A DNA stretch of 8,656 nucleotides, from positions 1 through 8,656 of the forward strand of contig NJBP01000072.1 in assembly GCA_005223085.1 (NCBI GenBank), written 5' to 3'. Shown here in pieces: positions 1 to 6,783 of the stretch. A program made the translations under genes and the position numbers. The DNA is from Candidatus Aerophobetes bacterium Ae_b3b (lineage in GTDB: Bacteria; Aerophobota; Aerophobia; Aerophobales; AE-B3A). The number at the start of each line of letters is the position of its first letter. The stretch's first letter is position 1. A model generated the notes under the pieces. It made no database searches. It was not told the DNA's origin and worked only from the letters and a program-made list of their open reading frames with translations.

Positions 1-551
1 TAAATAACATAGAAGGTAGCAGGAAGCTCACTGAACATTTGATAAGTTTAGGGCATAAAAGAATCGGAATCATAGCCGGACCTCTTAACTCTACTACCGG
101 TAAAGAAAGATTGGAAGGTTATTTAAAGGCACTAAGGACACACTCTATACCAGAGGATAATGATTTAATCAAAGTTGGGGATTTCAAAAAAGAAAGTGGC
201 TACTTCCTGACTTTAGAGCTTATTTCTCTTGCTGTGCCTCCAACAGTTATCTTTGCCTGCAATAATCTTTTGGGACTGGGAGTTATGCAGGCTCTAAAAG
301 AAAAAAAAATTCAGATTCCAGAAGAAATAGGCTTAGCAATCTTTGATGAGCTGCCCTGGTTTGGTTATGTTAGTCCTTCTTTAACTGGCGTTGCTCAGCC
401 CTCTTTTCAGCAAGGCGAGGCGGCAGGGAAACTTTTATTTGAGCAAATGAGAAAAAGAAGAAAAAGGCCAAAAGAGGTGGTGCTAGACGTTCAATTAAAA
501 ATACGAGAATCTGCTGGTGAAGCGCTAAGAACTCTTAAGTCTCACCCATAA
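1..551 (+). CDS. LacI-family transcriptional regulator, C-terminal part (5' end cut by window)
   Basis: The frame is open from the first complete codon at base 3 to the TAA at 549-551, so the gene starts outside the window; the TTG at 39 is internal and not a true start. The visible part is the effector-binding, periplasmic-binding-protein-like half of a LacI/GalR regulator. It opens with an NN-IEGSRKLTEHLISLGHKRIG stretch, matching the family pattern of a helix followed by GH-(K/R)-(R)-I. It continues with FACNNLLGLGVMQALKE, then PEEIGLAIFDELPW, then SPSLTGVAQPSFQQGEAAGKLL, and ends in a typical KIRESAGE. The N-terminal helix-turn-helix is not in the window. The gene lies directly upstream of, and parallel to, a sugar ABC transporter, so it probably controls that operon in response to the transported sugar or a metabolite (inference). 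The family call is firm; the ligand is unknown. Confidence 0.9.
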   Translation, partial: NNIEGSRKLTEHLISLGHKRIGIIAGPLNSTTGKERLEGYLKALRTHSIPEDNDLIKVGDFKKESGYFLTLELISLAVPPTVIFACNNLLGLGVMQALKEKKIQIPEEIGLAIFDELPWFGYVSPSLTGVAQPSFQQGEAAGKLLFEQMRKRRKRPKEVVLDVQLKIRESAGEALRTLKSHP

Positions 552-583
552 GTATTTAAGGTTAAGCCATAATTTTATTTTTT

Positions 584-599
584 CTTAATGAACATTAAG
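584..599. promoter_or_regulatory. Perfect 16-base palindrome, candidate LacI-family operator
   Basis: CTTAATG-AA-CATTAAG is an exact inverted repeat of 7 bases around a 2-base centre, located between the LacI-type regulator and the transporter operon. LacI-family operators are short palindromes of about this length, although many have a central CG, which this one lacks. The loop is too short to make a good terminator. TTAAGCCA occurs at 562-569 and again, overlapping the palindrome's right arm, at 595-602. The operator role is inferred from position and symmetry. Confidence 0.45.
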
Positions 600-603
600 C
601 CAG

Positions 604-716
604 GCGAAAGAGAAGGAGGTTAAAAAATAAAAGGCCGGAAGGGAGGTGAAAAGTATATAGGTCAGCATAGTTTAAAAAAGTTTCCTTTGGATCTTTCGCA
701 AAAAATAAAAGGAGGG
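604..716 (+). promoter_or_regulatory. Transporter operon leader with long-range inverted repeat and repeated Shine-Dalgarno-like tracts
   Basis: GCGAAAGA (604-611) is the exact reverse complement of TCTTTCGC (692-699), and AAGG (613-616) can also pair with CCTT (684-687), which would close a domain of about 70 bases. Three purine-rich Shine-Dalgarno-like tracts occur: AAGGAGG (613-619), GGGAGG (641-646) and GGAGGG (711-716). Only the last lies at a normal distance, 6 bases, from a start codon (723). The 13-mer AAAAAATAAAAGG occurs at 622-634 and again at 700-712. No known riboswitch is recognised and no convincing sigma-70 promoter was found. Whether the RNA folds as drawn is inference. Confidence 0.3.
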
Positions 717-722
717 TAAATA

Positions 723-2231
723 ATGTTGCCAGAAAAGAGGAAAGTGGTAGGATTGGTTTTAGGGGTAATGGCAGGCTTGCTTCTTATCTCTGGTATGGTC
801 TTAGCTCAAACGCGGGTTGGAGTGATATTATTAGACGCTGGAGCGATGTTTGTTTTAAGAGATATGGCACCTGAATTCGAGAAGAGATATCCTGATGTAA
901 AGCTCAACATAGAACTCACAGCATTTGCGGATATTCATACTAAAGAAATGAACGATTTTATCGCTGGTACCGGGCGTTACGATGTTATACAGATGGATAA
1001 TCCTTGGCTCCCAGAATTTGCAGGAGCTGGATTCATTGCAAACTTGGAACCCTGGATTAAAAAAGCAGGACTGAATCTGCGAAAAGATTACATTAATAAA
1101 TGGCCTCCCGGAGTAGAGACAGATCCAACCATTTACCTTGAATCGATGATTGTACCAGTGTTGAACTTCTATGGTAATTGGGGTGGTGAGTTATATGCGC
1201 TTCCTAATATGCCAGGGGTACAGCTGCTTTACTATAGAAAAGATCTATTTGAGAATGAAACAGAGAAGGCAAACTTCGCGGCAAAGTATGGTTATCCACT
1301 TGAGGTTCCAACAACATGGAAACAATTCCGTGATGTTGCTGAATTTTTCACCAGGCCGCCAGGACTATATGGACTCACCTGGTCAGCAGGAAAAGGTAAT
1401 ATGGCTGTACAAAACTACTATAATGTAGCCTGGTCTTGGGGTGCAGATTGTCTTGCCTTTGGCCAAGGTTTTCCTAATCCTGACGACCCCATCCAGAATA
1501 TGCCTATTTGTAACAGCCCTATGGGAGTTGCAGCCTTAGAATATTTCTGTGATCTAGCGTCAGTTATGCCTCCTGGAGTCGGTGCTTATGAGTGGGCTGA
1601 AATCACTTCAGACTTTAACGACGGAAGAGCAGCGATGATGCTGCAGTGGTCTGACTTTATCAGGGACGTTGAAGACCCTGCTAAGTCAAAGGTAGCAGGC
1701 AAGACAGGATATGCCTTACTGCCTGGTAAACCTGATGCCCCAGCAAATAATGTGCCGGGAATAATTCCTGGTGAGGGTTATGCTTCTCTTGGTGGATGGG
1801 CTATAGTGATGAACAAAGATTCCAAGAATAAAGAAGCAGCCTGGAAATTTATGGGATGGGCTTCTTGTTTACTTATGACCACGAGTGAAATGGAAAATTA
1901 TCTTCAAGTTGGGGGAACCAATACTGGAAGAAAAGATGCATACTTCATTCCCACAACTACAGGATATAAGGTAGGTAGGTATCCTATTGAATTGGAAATG
2001 TATCGAGAGCATATTCGACGCAGACCAGCAATTGCTGAAGAAACCGAGTATGAAATGATCGTAGGAACAGAAGTCCAAAAAGCGTTTATAGGAGAGAAAA
2101 CTCCAAAACAGGCTTTAGATGATGCAGCTGAGCAGATGTACCAACTTATGGTAAGAGGAGGATATATTCCCAAGGATCAAAAGCTTGTATGGCCTGCTAA
2201 ATATGTCAATCCAGATGGGACATTACGCTGA
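723..2231 (+). CDS. ABC transporter substrate-binding protein, family 1 (sugar type)
   Basis: A 502-residue secreted binding protein for carbohydrate uptake. The start is fixed by GGAGGG six bases upstream. Residues 1-28 form a signal peptide: basic PEKRK, a hydrophobic core, then MVLA with likely signal peptidase I cleavage before Q29. There is no lipobox cysteine, which points to a soluble periplasmic protein rather than a lipoprotein. The mature part shows the family-1 pattern: APEFEKRYPDVKLNIE, then GRYDVIQMDNPWLPEFAGAG at about 84-103, then LPNMPGVQLLYYRKDLFE, the hinge-region PTTWKQFRDVAEFF, and GGWAIVMNKDSKNKEAAWKF. It is longer than many relatives (usually about 400-450 residues). It is followed by two permease genes and preceded by a LacI-type regulator, supporting sugar or polyol uptake. 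The ligand cannot be told from sequence. Confidence 0.93.
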   Translation: MLPEKRKVVGLVLGVMAGLLLISGMVLAQTRVGVILLDAGAMFVLRDMAPEFEKRYPDVKLNIELTAFADIHTKEMNDFIAGTGRYDVIQMDNPWLPEFAGAGFIANLEPWIKKAGLNLRKDYINKWPPGVETDPTIYLESMIVPVLNFYGNWGGELYALPNMPGVQLLYYRKDLFENETEKANFAAKYGYPLEVPTTWKQFRDVAEFFTRPPGLYGLTWSAGKGNMAVQNYYNVAWSWGADCLAFGQGFPNPDDPIQNMPICNSPMGVAALEYFCDLASVMPPGVGAYEWAEITSDFNDGRAAMMLQWSDFIRDVEDPAKSKVAGKTGYALLPGKPDAPANNVPGIIPGEGYASLGGWAIVMNKDSKNKEAAWKFMGWASCLLMTTSEMENYLQVGGTNTGRKDAYFIPTTTGYKVGRYPIELEMYREHIRRRPAIAEETEYEMIVGTEVQKAFIGEKTPKQALDDAAEQMYQLMVRGGYIPKDQKLVWPAKYVNPDGTLR

Positions 2232-2281
2232 ACGCTTAAAGAATAGGATACGTGGAGAAAAAGAAGATTAATTGCGGACGT

Positions 2282-2322
2282 TCGCCTGCAGGAGCTATTA
2301 GCTTCTGCAGGCGACGCTTTTT
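2282..2322 (+). terminator. Strong hairpin with T tract between binding protein and permeases (attenuating terminator or mRNA stabiliser)
   Basis: Bases 2282-2296 pair with 2300-2314: 15 pairs, one of them G-T, with a 3-base ATT loop. GACGC and a run of five Ts (2318-2322) follow. This looks like an intrinsic terminator inside the operon. Since the permeases lie just downstream on the same strand without a visible promoter of their own, partial read-through is likely, giving more binding protein than permease as in other sugar ABC operons. Alternatively it protects the 3' end of the upstream message. The structure is seen; the role is inferred. Confidence 0.7.
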
Positions 2323-2340
2323 AAAAAAGTTTTTTTAAAA

Positions 2341-3243
2341 ATGAAAAAAAGAAAAGTATTTTATATCCATAAGTTAACTCCTTATTTTATGATTTTGCCA
2401 GCGGTTATTGTTTTAATTTTGATTGCAATATACCCTATGGTATTCTCTTTTTGGGTAAGCTTACATAGATGGTATTTAGGAAGGCCTCATCTTTTCCCTT
2501 TTATTGGGTTGGAAAATTACTATACGCTCATTTTTAAGGATTCTGTATTTCGCAGAGCCTTTCTAAATACATTAGTATTAGTAGGTGTATGCATCCCCGT
2601 AGAATTTGCTTTAGGGACAATGTTAGCTGTACTACTGAATCGGGATGATATTAAAGGGAAAAAAATTTTCAGAGTTTGTCTTATTATGCCCGTAGTAATA
2701 ACACCTGTTGTTGCTGGAGTTTTATGGAAATTTCAGTTTCATCCATTCTATGGAATAATAAATTACTTCATAAGTTTAGTTGGAGGAAAGGGAATTCAAT
2801 GGCTCGCTGACCCGCGATTTGCTCTCCCATCGATAATGATAGTAGATATATGGCAATGGACCCCTTTTATGTTCCTGGTGCTTTATGCTGGTCTTCTTTC
2901 TCTCTCCAAGGAGCCATTTGAAGCTGCAAAAATAGACGGAGCATCAGAGTGGCAACTGCTTAAACATCTTACCATACCTTTATTAATACCAATAATTGTG
3001 GTCGTCTTACTTATAAGAACAATGGATATAATTAAGGTGTTTGACACCGTTTATGTATTGACACGGGGTGGTCCTGGCGATGCCACAGAGGTTCTAACCC
3101 TGTATAATTTTAGAGTTGGCTTAAACTATTTCTACATGGGAAGGGCAGCTACGATTTCCTGGATAATAGCAATTTTTGTCATTCTTCTGGCTCAACTTTT
3201 TTTCCGAATTTTAGGAACAGAATTTTATAAGAAAAGGACTTAA
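2341..3243 (+). CDS. ABC sugar transporter permease, MalF/UgpA type
   Basis: A 300-residue inner-membrane permease with about six hydrophobic segments (roughly residues 14-40, 74-98, 110-130, 160-186, 212-232 and 266-291). The EAA loop that docks with the ATPase is present at 194-217: EAAKIDGASEWQLL followed by KHLTIPLLIP. The family signature LTRGGPG sits at 240-246. It would pair with the next gene's product to form the channel for the solute carried by the upstream binding protein. The ATG at 2341 is the first in frame, but the 20 bases before it are an A/T run (TTTAAAAAAGTTTTTTTAAAA) with no Shine-Dalgarno sequence, which is odd for an operon with good sites elsewhere. It ends one base before the next start codon, so translation of the two permeases is probably coupled. 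Confidence 0.95.
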   Translation: MKKRKVFYIHKLTPYFMILPAVIVLILIAIYPMVFSFWVSLHRWYLGRPHLFPFIGLENYYTLIFKDSVFRRAFLNTLVLVGVCIPVEFALGTMLAVLLNRDDIKGKKIFRVCLIMPVVITPVVAGVLWKFQFHPFYGIINYFISLVGGKGIQWLADPRFALPSIMIVDIWQWTPFMFLVLYAGLLSLSKEPFEAAKIDGASEWQLLKHLTIPLLIPIIVVVLLIRTMDIIKVFDTVYVLTRGGPGDATEVLTLYNFRVGLNYFYMGRAATISWIIAIFVILLAQLFFRILGTEFYKKRT

Positions 3244-3244
3244 A

Positions 3245-4108
3245 GTGCAAAGAAAAAAATTTAAAACGCAAGATATGAGATACATTAAGAGTATGAGATG
3301 CATTAACAGGGCGATAGCATATTTTATTTTAATTGCAGCCTCCATAATAGCTATCTTCCCTATTTATTGGCTACTTTCATCTGCTCTTAAGGCGGCTAAG
3401 GATATTTGGATTATGCCTCCTATTTTTCTTTTCAAGCCGGATTTCTCCCATTTTGTCACAGTTATTAAAGAGAGAAGTCTTTTTAAATATTTTGTTAATA
3501 GTTTGATAGTTTCTTCTGGAAGTACCGGTATTGCCCTCTTCCTGGGTTCCCTTGCTGCATATGCTCTAACTAGATATTCTATGAAAGGGGGGAAACACAT
3601 AGCCTTTTGGATAATTAGTTTGCGTATGATGCCACCCATTGTGGTTATCCTTCCTCTTTATATTCTTTTTACCAGAGTTGGATTAGTTGATACTCACATA
3701 GGATTAATTCTTGCCCATATTACCTTAACTTTGCCCTTTGCTGTTTGGATGCTGATGGGATTTTTTAAAGAAATTCCCCTGGCTATAGATGAAGCTGCGT
3801 TAATAGATGGATGTACTACCATGGGGGTTCTTTTCAAAGTGGTACTTCCTTTAATTAGGGGAGGATTAGTTGCAACAGCAGTATTTTGTATATTGTGGTC
3901 CTGGAATGATTTTATATTTGCTTTTTCGTTAACCACTACAGACGCAGCAACACTACCCGTGTTAATCTCTGGATTTTTAGGAGATTATGTATGGGAGTGG
4001 TCTTCTTTTTATGCCACTGGTGTTGTAGCGGCAGCTCCAATTATGTTGCTAGCTCTATTTACTCAAAAGTACTTAGTCAGAGCAATGACTTTTGGAGCCG
4101 TGAAATAA
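3245..4108 (+). CDS. ABC sugar transporter permease, MalG/UgpE type
   Basis: A 287-residue second permease of the same transporter. The chosen start is GTG at 3245, one base after the stop of the upstream permease, with AAAAGGA about 7 bases before it; an ATG at codon 11 is a possible alternative. Hydrophobic segments lie near residues 23-45, 84-107, 119-143, 152-174, 208-228 and 255-275. The EAA loop is at 183-206 (EAALIDG, then the VVLPLIRGG part), a clear match to the coupling motif. SWNDFIFA at 219-226 and the basic C-terminus are typical of MalG-like members. No ATP-binding subunit follows; the next gene is a dehydrogenase. The family call is firm and the substrate unknown. Confidence 0.95.
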   Translation: MQRKKFKTQDMRYIKSMRCINRAIAYFILIAASIIAIFPIYWLLSSALKAAKDIWIMPPIFLFKPDFSHFVTVIKERSLFKYFVNSLIVSSGSTGIALFLGSLAAYALTRYSMKGGKHIAFWIISLRMMPPIVVILPLYILFTRVGLVDTHIGLILAHITLTLPFAVWMLMGFFKEIPLAIDEAALIDGCTTMGVLFKVVLPLIRGGLVATAVFCILWSWNDFIFAFSLTTTDAATLPVLISGFLGDYVWEWSSFYATGVVAAAPIMLLALFTQKYLVRAMTFGAVK

Positions 4109-4130
4109 AATAGTATTATACGGAGGATTT

Positions 4131-5300
4131 ATGGTAAAGACATTTAACTATTTTCAACCAACAGACATCAGGTTTGGATGTGGAAGGGTAAAAGAAGTTG
4201 GTGATATTGTTGCTCAATTTGGAAGGCGTTGTGTTTTAGTGACAGTTCCAGTATTTGGAGCAATTGAACCAGTAATCGAGAAGGTTAAAAAATCCCTTTT
4301 AGATGCTGGAGTAAGTTTTGTGCATTTTGATCAGGTAATACCTAATCCGACTACTGATATCGTAACCGCAGGAGCAGAATTGGCAAGATCACATAATGTA
4401 GATGTGGTCCTTGGACTTGGTGGCGGGTCCAGTATAGACACAGCAAAAGCTATAGCAGTTGAAGCATCCCATAGGGGAACTTCCTGGGAGTATCTGTTCT
4501 TTCGAGAGACGCAACCCACGGATAAAACATTCCCCATCATTGCTGTGACAACAACTTCTGGTACAGGCTCTCAGGTTACACAGGTAGCAGTAATCACGAA
4601 CACAAAGGAGAAAAGAAAATCCGCAATCTATAATTCAATTATTTACCCCAGAGTTAGCATCATTGATCCTGAACTAACGCTAACAGTTCCTGAACATATT
4701 ACAGCATCAACAGGTTTCGATGTATTTACCCACTCCTTCGAAGCTTACATACATAAGAATACTTCACCTTACATTGAGATATTGGCACTTGAAGGTATTC
4801 GGCTGGTAGCTGAACATCTACATACCGCGGTAAGGGATGGGTCAAATATCGAAGCAAGGTCAGCTATCTCCTGGGCAGATACTCTTGCCGGTCTGTCTAT
4901 TGCAAACGCTGGAGTTACTCTCCCTCATGGTATAGCAATGGCAATTGGAGGAAATTGTCCACATGTTATGCATGGCGAGGCTCTTGCAGCAGTTTACCCT
5001 CAATTTATGCGTTTTACCTACCCTAGTACTATCCAGAAATTTGCTGCATTGGCTCGTATTTTCAAGAGTGATCTTACAAGAGCTACCGATGAAACTGTTG
5101 CCAAAGTATCCTGTTCCATAATTGATGATTTTCTAAAAAAAAATGGAATGTATCTTACCCTTGAAGATCTAAAGGTTCCTGAAAATGAAATAGAAGAAAT
5201 AGCTGATCATACCATGGAACTTCCAGATTATACTAACAACCCACGCGTAGCAACTCGTGATGAGGTATTCAAAATACTTAAAAAGGCTTTTCGGCGTTAA
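4131..5300 (+). CDS. Iron-containing (group III) alcohol dehydrogenase
   Basis: A 389-residue NAD(P)-dependent dehydrogenase of the Fe-ADH family, about the usual length. GGAGGA at 4122-4127 just before the ATG supports the start. The nucleotide-binding motif GGGSSID is at 97-103, TTTSGTGSQ follows at the nicotinamide side, and all four metal ligands are in place: D197 and H201 (in GFDVFTHSFEAY), H266 (LPHGIAMAIGG) and H281 (MHGEALAAVYP). It is therefore expected to be active. The cofactor-binding half comes first and the helical metal-binding half second. It starts 22 bases after the permease gene with no terminator between, so it is almost certainly part of the transporter operon. It may oxidise an imported polyol or reduce a sugar-derived aldehyde (inference). 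Family members act on many substrates, such as propanediol, lactaldehyde or butanol, and the exact one cannot be assigned. Confidence 0.92.
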   Translation: MVKTFNYFQPTDIRFGCGRVKEVGDIVAQFGRRCVLVTVPVFGAIEPVIEKVKKSLLDAGVSFVHFDQVIPNPTTDIVTAGAELARSHNVDVVLGLGGGSSIDTAKAIAVEASHRGTSWEYLFFRETQPTDKTFPIIAVTTTSGTGSQVTQVAVITNTKEKRKSAIYNSIIYPRVSIIDPELTLTVPEHITASTGFDVFTHSFEAYIHKNTSPYIEILALEGIRLVAEHLHTAVRDGSNIEARSAISWADTLAGLSIANAGVTLPHGIAMAIGGNCPHVMHGEALAAVYPQFMRFTYPSTIQKFAALARIFKSDLTRATDETVAKVSCSIIDDFLKKNGMYLTLEDLKVPENEIEEIADHTMELPDYTNNPRVATRDEVFKILKKAFRR

Positions 5301-5330
5301 GTTTAAAAAACTGGTAAATACTCAGTAAAC

Positions 5331-5358
5331 CCCGTCATTGTGAAGCGAAGCAATCTCG
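5331..5358. repeat. Dispersed-repeat-like segment (CCCGTCATTGTGAAGCGAAG type)
   Basis: The core CGTCATTGTGAAGCGAAGC followed by AATCTCGG strongly resembles the CGTCATTGCGAGCGAAGC...AATCTC interspersed repeats found in intergenic regions of many environmental bacterial genomes. Only one copy lies in this window, so repeat status rests on recalled resemblance, not on a second copy seen here. Confidence 0.5.
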
Positions 5359-5373
5359 GTAGTCGCCGGTAGC

Positions 5374-5391
5374 CGCAGGCTTCAGCCTGCG
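5374..5391. repeat. Compact palindrome CGCAGGCT-TC-AGCCTGCG
   Basis: A perfect 8-base inverted repeat around 2 bases, able to form a GC-rich hairpin, 16 bases after the dispersed-repeat segment. It has no T tract on either side, so it is not a standard terminator, but it lies between two converging transcription units and may slow transcription or protect 3' ends. It may also be part of the same repeat element. Confidence 0.5.
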
Positions 5392-5457
5392 CAAAATCTT
5401 AGCCTTTGCTCCCCCCGATGTTTCTTTCAAAAACTATCTGACGGCAGCCTTCTCAAG

Positions 5458-5814
5458 CTACTTTTCAGATCTCACCGCGCAGAGGATATTCTCAATTTCT
5501 AGTCTTTCTTTGGGGTCCGTGGCCTTTTTTATTCCCTGGTGTATATTTTTCGCTAATTTCTCGCTTGCCCGGTTCCACAATGTGTCCCTTTCCTGTGTGT
5601 TCTTAAAGTGCATTTGGATATGCAGGATATTTTCATGCAATTTATCTTCACTTTTTCGTACGTAAGCAAATAGGGTATAGTTCCTTTTTGTTCTCTCAAG
5701 AAGCTCGTAGGTGGCTGTTAATGATTTGTAGATAACTTCTCCGAATATCGGATATCGGGCCATTTTGGACCTCATTTCTCTCCCCATGAATCTTTCTAAA
5801 TATTTTTTCTCCAT
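5458..5814 (-). CDS. Unrecognised 118-residue basic helical protein, paralog A
   Basis: I do not recognise the family. The product is short, rich in charged residues (25 K/R against 17 D/E) and looks largely alpha-helical, with no signal peptide, membrane segment or cysteine-cluster zinc motif. By hand alignment it is identical at 98 of 118 positions, without gaps, to the product at 6784-7140, and the DNA differs at about 46 of 357 bases. Conserved blocks include ARYP-FGEVIYKSL, TYELLERTKRNY, LHENILHIQM and the C-terminus LEIENILCAVRSEK. Conservation of reading frame and length shows it is a real gene. No good ribosome binding site precedes the first ATG; GGGGAGAGAA precedes the internal ATG at codon 14, a possible alternative start, although similarity between the paralogs begins at codon 1. 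It lies 102 bases downstream of the MBL gene and on the same strand. Confidence 0.75.
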   Translation of the reverse strand: MEKKYLERFMGREMRSKMARYPIFGEVIYKSLTATYELLERTKRNYTLFAYVRKSEDKLHENILHIQMHFKNTQERDTLWNRASEKLAKNIHQGIKKATDPKERLEIENILCAVRSEK

Positions 5815-5916
5815 GGTGTACTTGTGGTAATCTCCACAAAGCAGAGTTTATTAATGATGGAGCTTTTCACCACCCATTCCAATATGCTAAAGGGAATTAA
5901 ACACCTTGTTTGAATT

Positions 5917-6657
5917 TCATATTTCTACTTGCATTAAATCTTCTGCTACTATGATCTCACCATAGAAGTCTCTCGAGCATTGCTCCTTAACCTTTTCTAA
6001 ATCCAAATCTAAATGTGTTAAAACCAATTTCTTGACCCCGGCTTTCTTAGCGATTCCAGCGCACTCTTTAGGGATCAGATGACCTTTTACTTGTTGCTCA
6101 TTTAATGTCGTACACTCCAAAACCAGGACATCCACACCTTTAAAAAACTCTATTAATTTTTCCGAGTAACCTGTGTCTCCAGAATACCCAAATATTTTTT
6201 TCTCGGCCTTTACTTTGTAACAGATCGAGACCAGCTCATCCACATGTTCTGTCCTCATCACCTCTATCTTGAAAAAAGGTAAGAAAATAGCATCGCCTTC
6301 ATCCACTTCCTTTACCTTCACTTCAAAAGGCATGCGTGAAAACTGAGAAGCTAATTTAGTCAGATGCTCATAAAATTTTTTAAGTCCACGTGGACCAAAT
6401 AAATGCAGGTCCTTCTTCCTATCGAGATGATAGGCCCACAAATACTGCAATAAGTCTGAAACATGGTCTATATGCAGGTGAGTAACAAATATATAATCTA
6501 TTTGTTCATAATCTATGCCTGCCTCTATCAAACGCATAAAAGTCCCACTGCCGGCATCAAAAATAATTGTTTTATCGCCTATGGTTAAAGCCAGTCCACT
6601 GGGATATCTAGCTGTCTTGGGTTTAAAAACCCCGGATCCCAATACGGTTAGCTTCAT
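5917..6657 (-). CDS. Metallo-beta-lactamase-fold hydrolase, RNase Z-like
   Basis: A 246-residue hydrolase with the full two-metal site. THLHIDH at 59-65 supplies H60, H62, D64 and H65. Further ligands are probably H138 (RTEHVDE), D161 (YSGDTGY) and H215 (LTHLDLD); H193 in KGHL sits where RNase Z-type enzymes have a catalytic histidine. The N-terminus MKLTVLGSG and FDAGSGT (34-40) are typical of the RNase Z/ElaC-like and arylsulfatase-like MBL branch. I see no flexible exosite arm of the kind true tRNase Z enzymes use to grip tRNA, so tRNA 3' processing is possible but not shown; a phosphodiesterase or other hydrolase is equally likely. The protein is expected to be cytoplasmic. It is flanked on the same strand by two near-identical small genes, 126 and 102 bases away, suggesting one transcription unit. 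Confidence 0.88.
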   Translation of the reverse strand: MKLTVLGSGVFKPKTARYPSGLALTIGDKTIIFDAGSGTFMRLIEAGIDYEQIDYIFVTHLHIDHVSDLLQYLWAYHLDRKKDLHLFGPRGLKKFYEHLTKLASQFSRMPFEVKVKEVDEGDAIFLPFFKIEVMRTEHVDELVSICYKVKAEKKIFGYSGDTGYSEKLIEFFKGVDVLVLECTTLNEQQVKGHLIPKECAGIAKKAGVKKLVLTHLDLDLEKVKEQCSRDFYGEIIVAEDLMQVEI

Positions 6658-6675
6658 ATCCTATTTTACCTTAGG

Positions 6676-6704
6676 TTCTGGAATTCTGGAAGAAACTGAT
6701 CAGT
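6676..6704. repeat. Tandem TTCTGGAA pair and adjacent 10-base palindrome
   Basis: TTCTGGAA occurs twice head to tail at 6676-6691, and the perfect palindrome ACTGATCAGT lies at 6695-6704. Both fall in the 126-base gap upstream of the MBL gene. They could be protein-binding sites or chance; nothing else in the gap, including a promoter, is convincing. Confidence 0.25.
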
Positions 6705-6783
6705 CAGATATACCAACTCTCCCCGTAGAAACTACGTCAAATTTCTCTCGTCCGCCCTCCTCAATCCAAAGGTGATTACTCTG

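Larger units (their letters stand above)
5301..5457. other. Intergenic region between the dehydrogenase and the minus-strand gene cluster
   Basis: No coding sequence is seen. The stretch separates convergent transcription units and contains a dispersed-repeat-like segment and a compact palindrome, listed separately. No classic intrinsic terminator with a T tract is visible on either strand. Confidence 0.6.

Noticed and set aside
646-660. GTG-initiated 4-codon mini-ORF in the transporter leader
   Set aside because: Its GTG overlaps the purine tract that would serve as its ribosome site; too short to support.
1171-1428. 85-codon + strand frame inside the binding-protein gene
   Set aside because: Out-of-frame shadow of a clearly coding gene; no ribosome binding site or recognisable domain.
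1869-2173. Two overlapping minus-strand frames under the binding-protein gene
   Set aside because: Antisense shadows; the + strand is firmly coding here.
3364-3936. Minus-strand frames opposite the second permease
   Set aside because: Antisense shadows of a membrane protein gene with intact EAA motif.
4331-4540. Minus-strand frame opposite the alcohol dehydrogenase
   Set aside because: Overlaps the nucleotide-binding motif region of a well-conserved gene; no independent support.
5374-5391. Intrinsic terminator for the dehydrogenase operon
   Set aside because: The hairpin lacks a T tract on either strand; listed as a palindrome or repeat instead.
5458-5814. Four-helix-bundle S23/Avd-type protein assignment for the paralogs
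   Set aside because: Size and helical, basic character fit, but the characteristic motifs of those families are not visible, and no reverse transcriptase or rRNA insertion context is present.
6515-6775. 86-codon + strand frame overlapping the MBL gene start
   Set aside because: Most of it is antisense to the conserved N-terminus of the MBL enzyme; the rest is intergenic with no domain.
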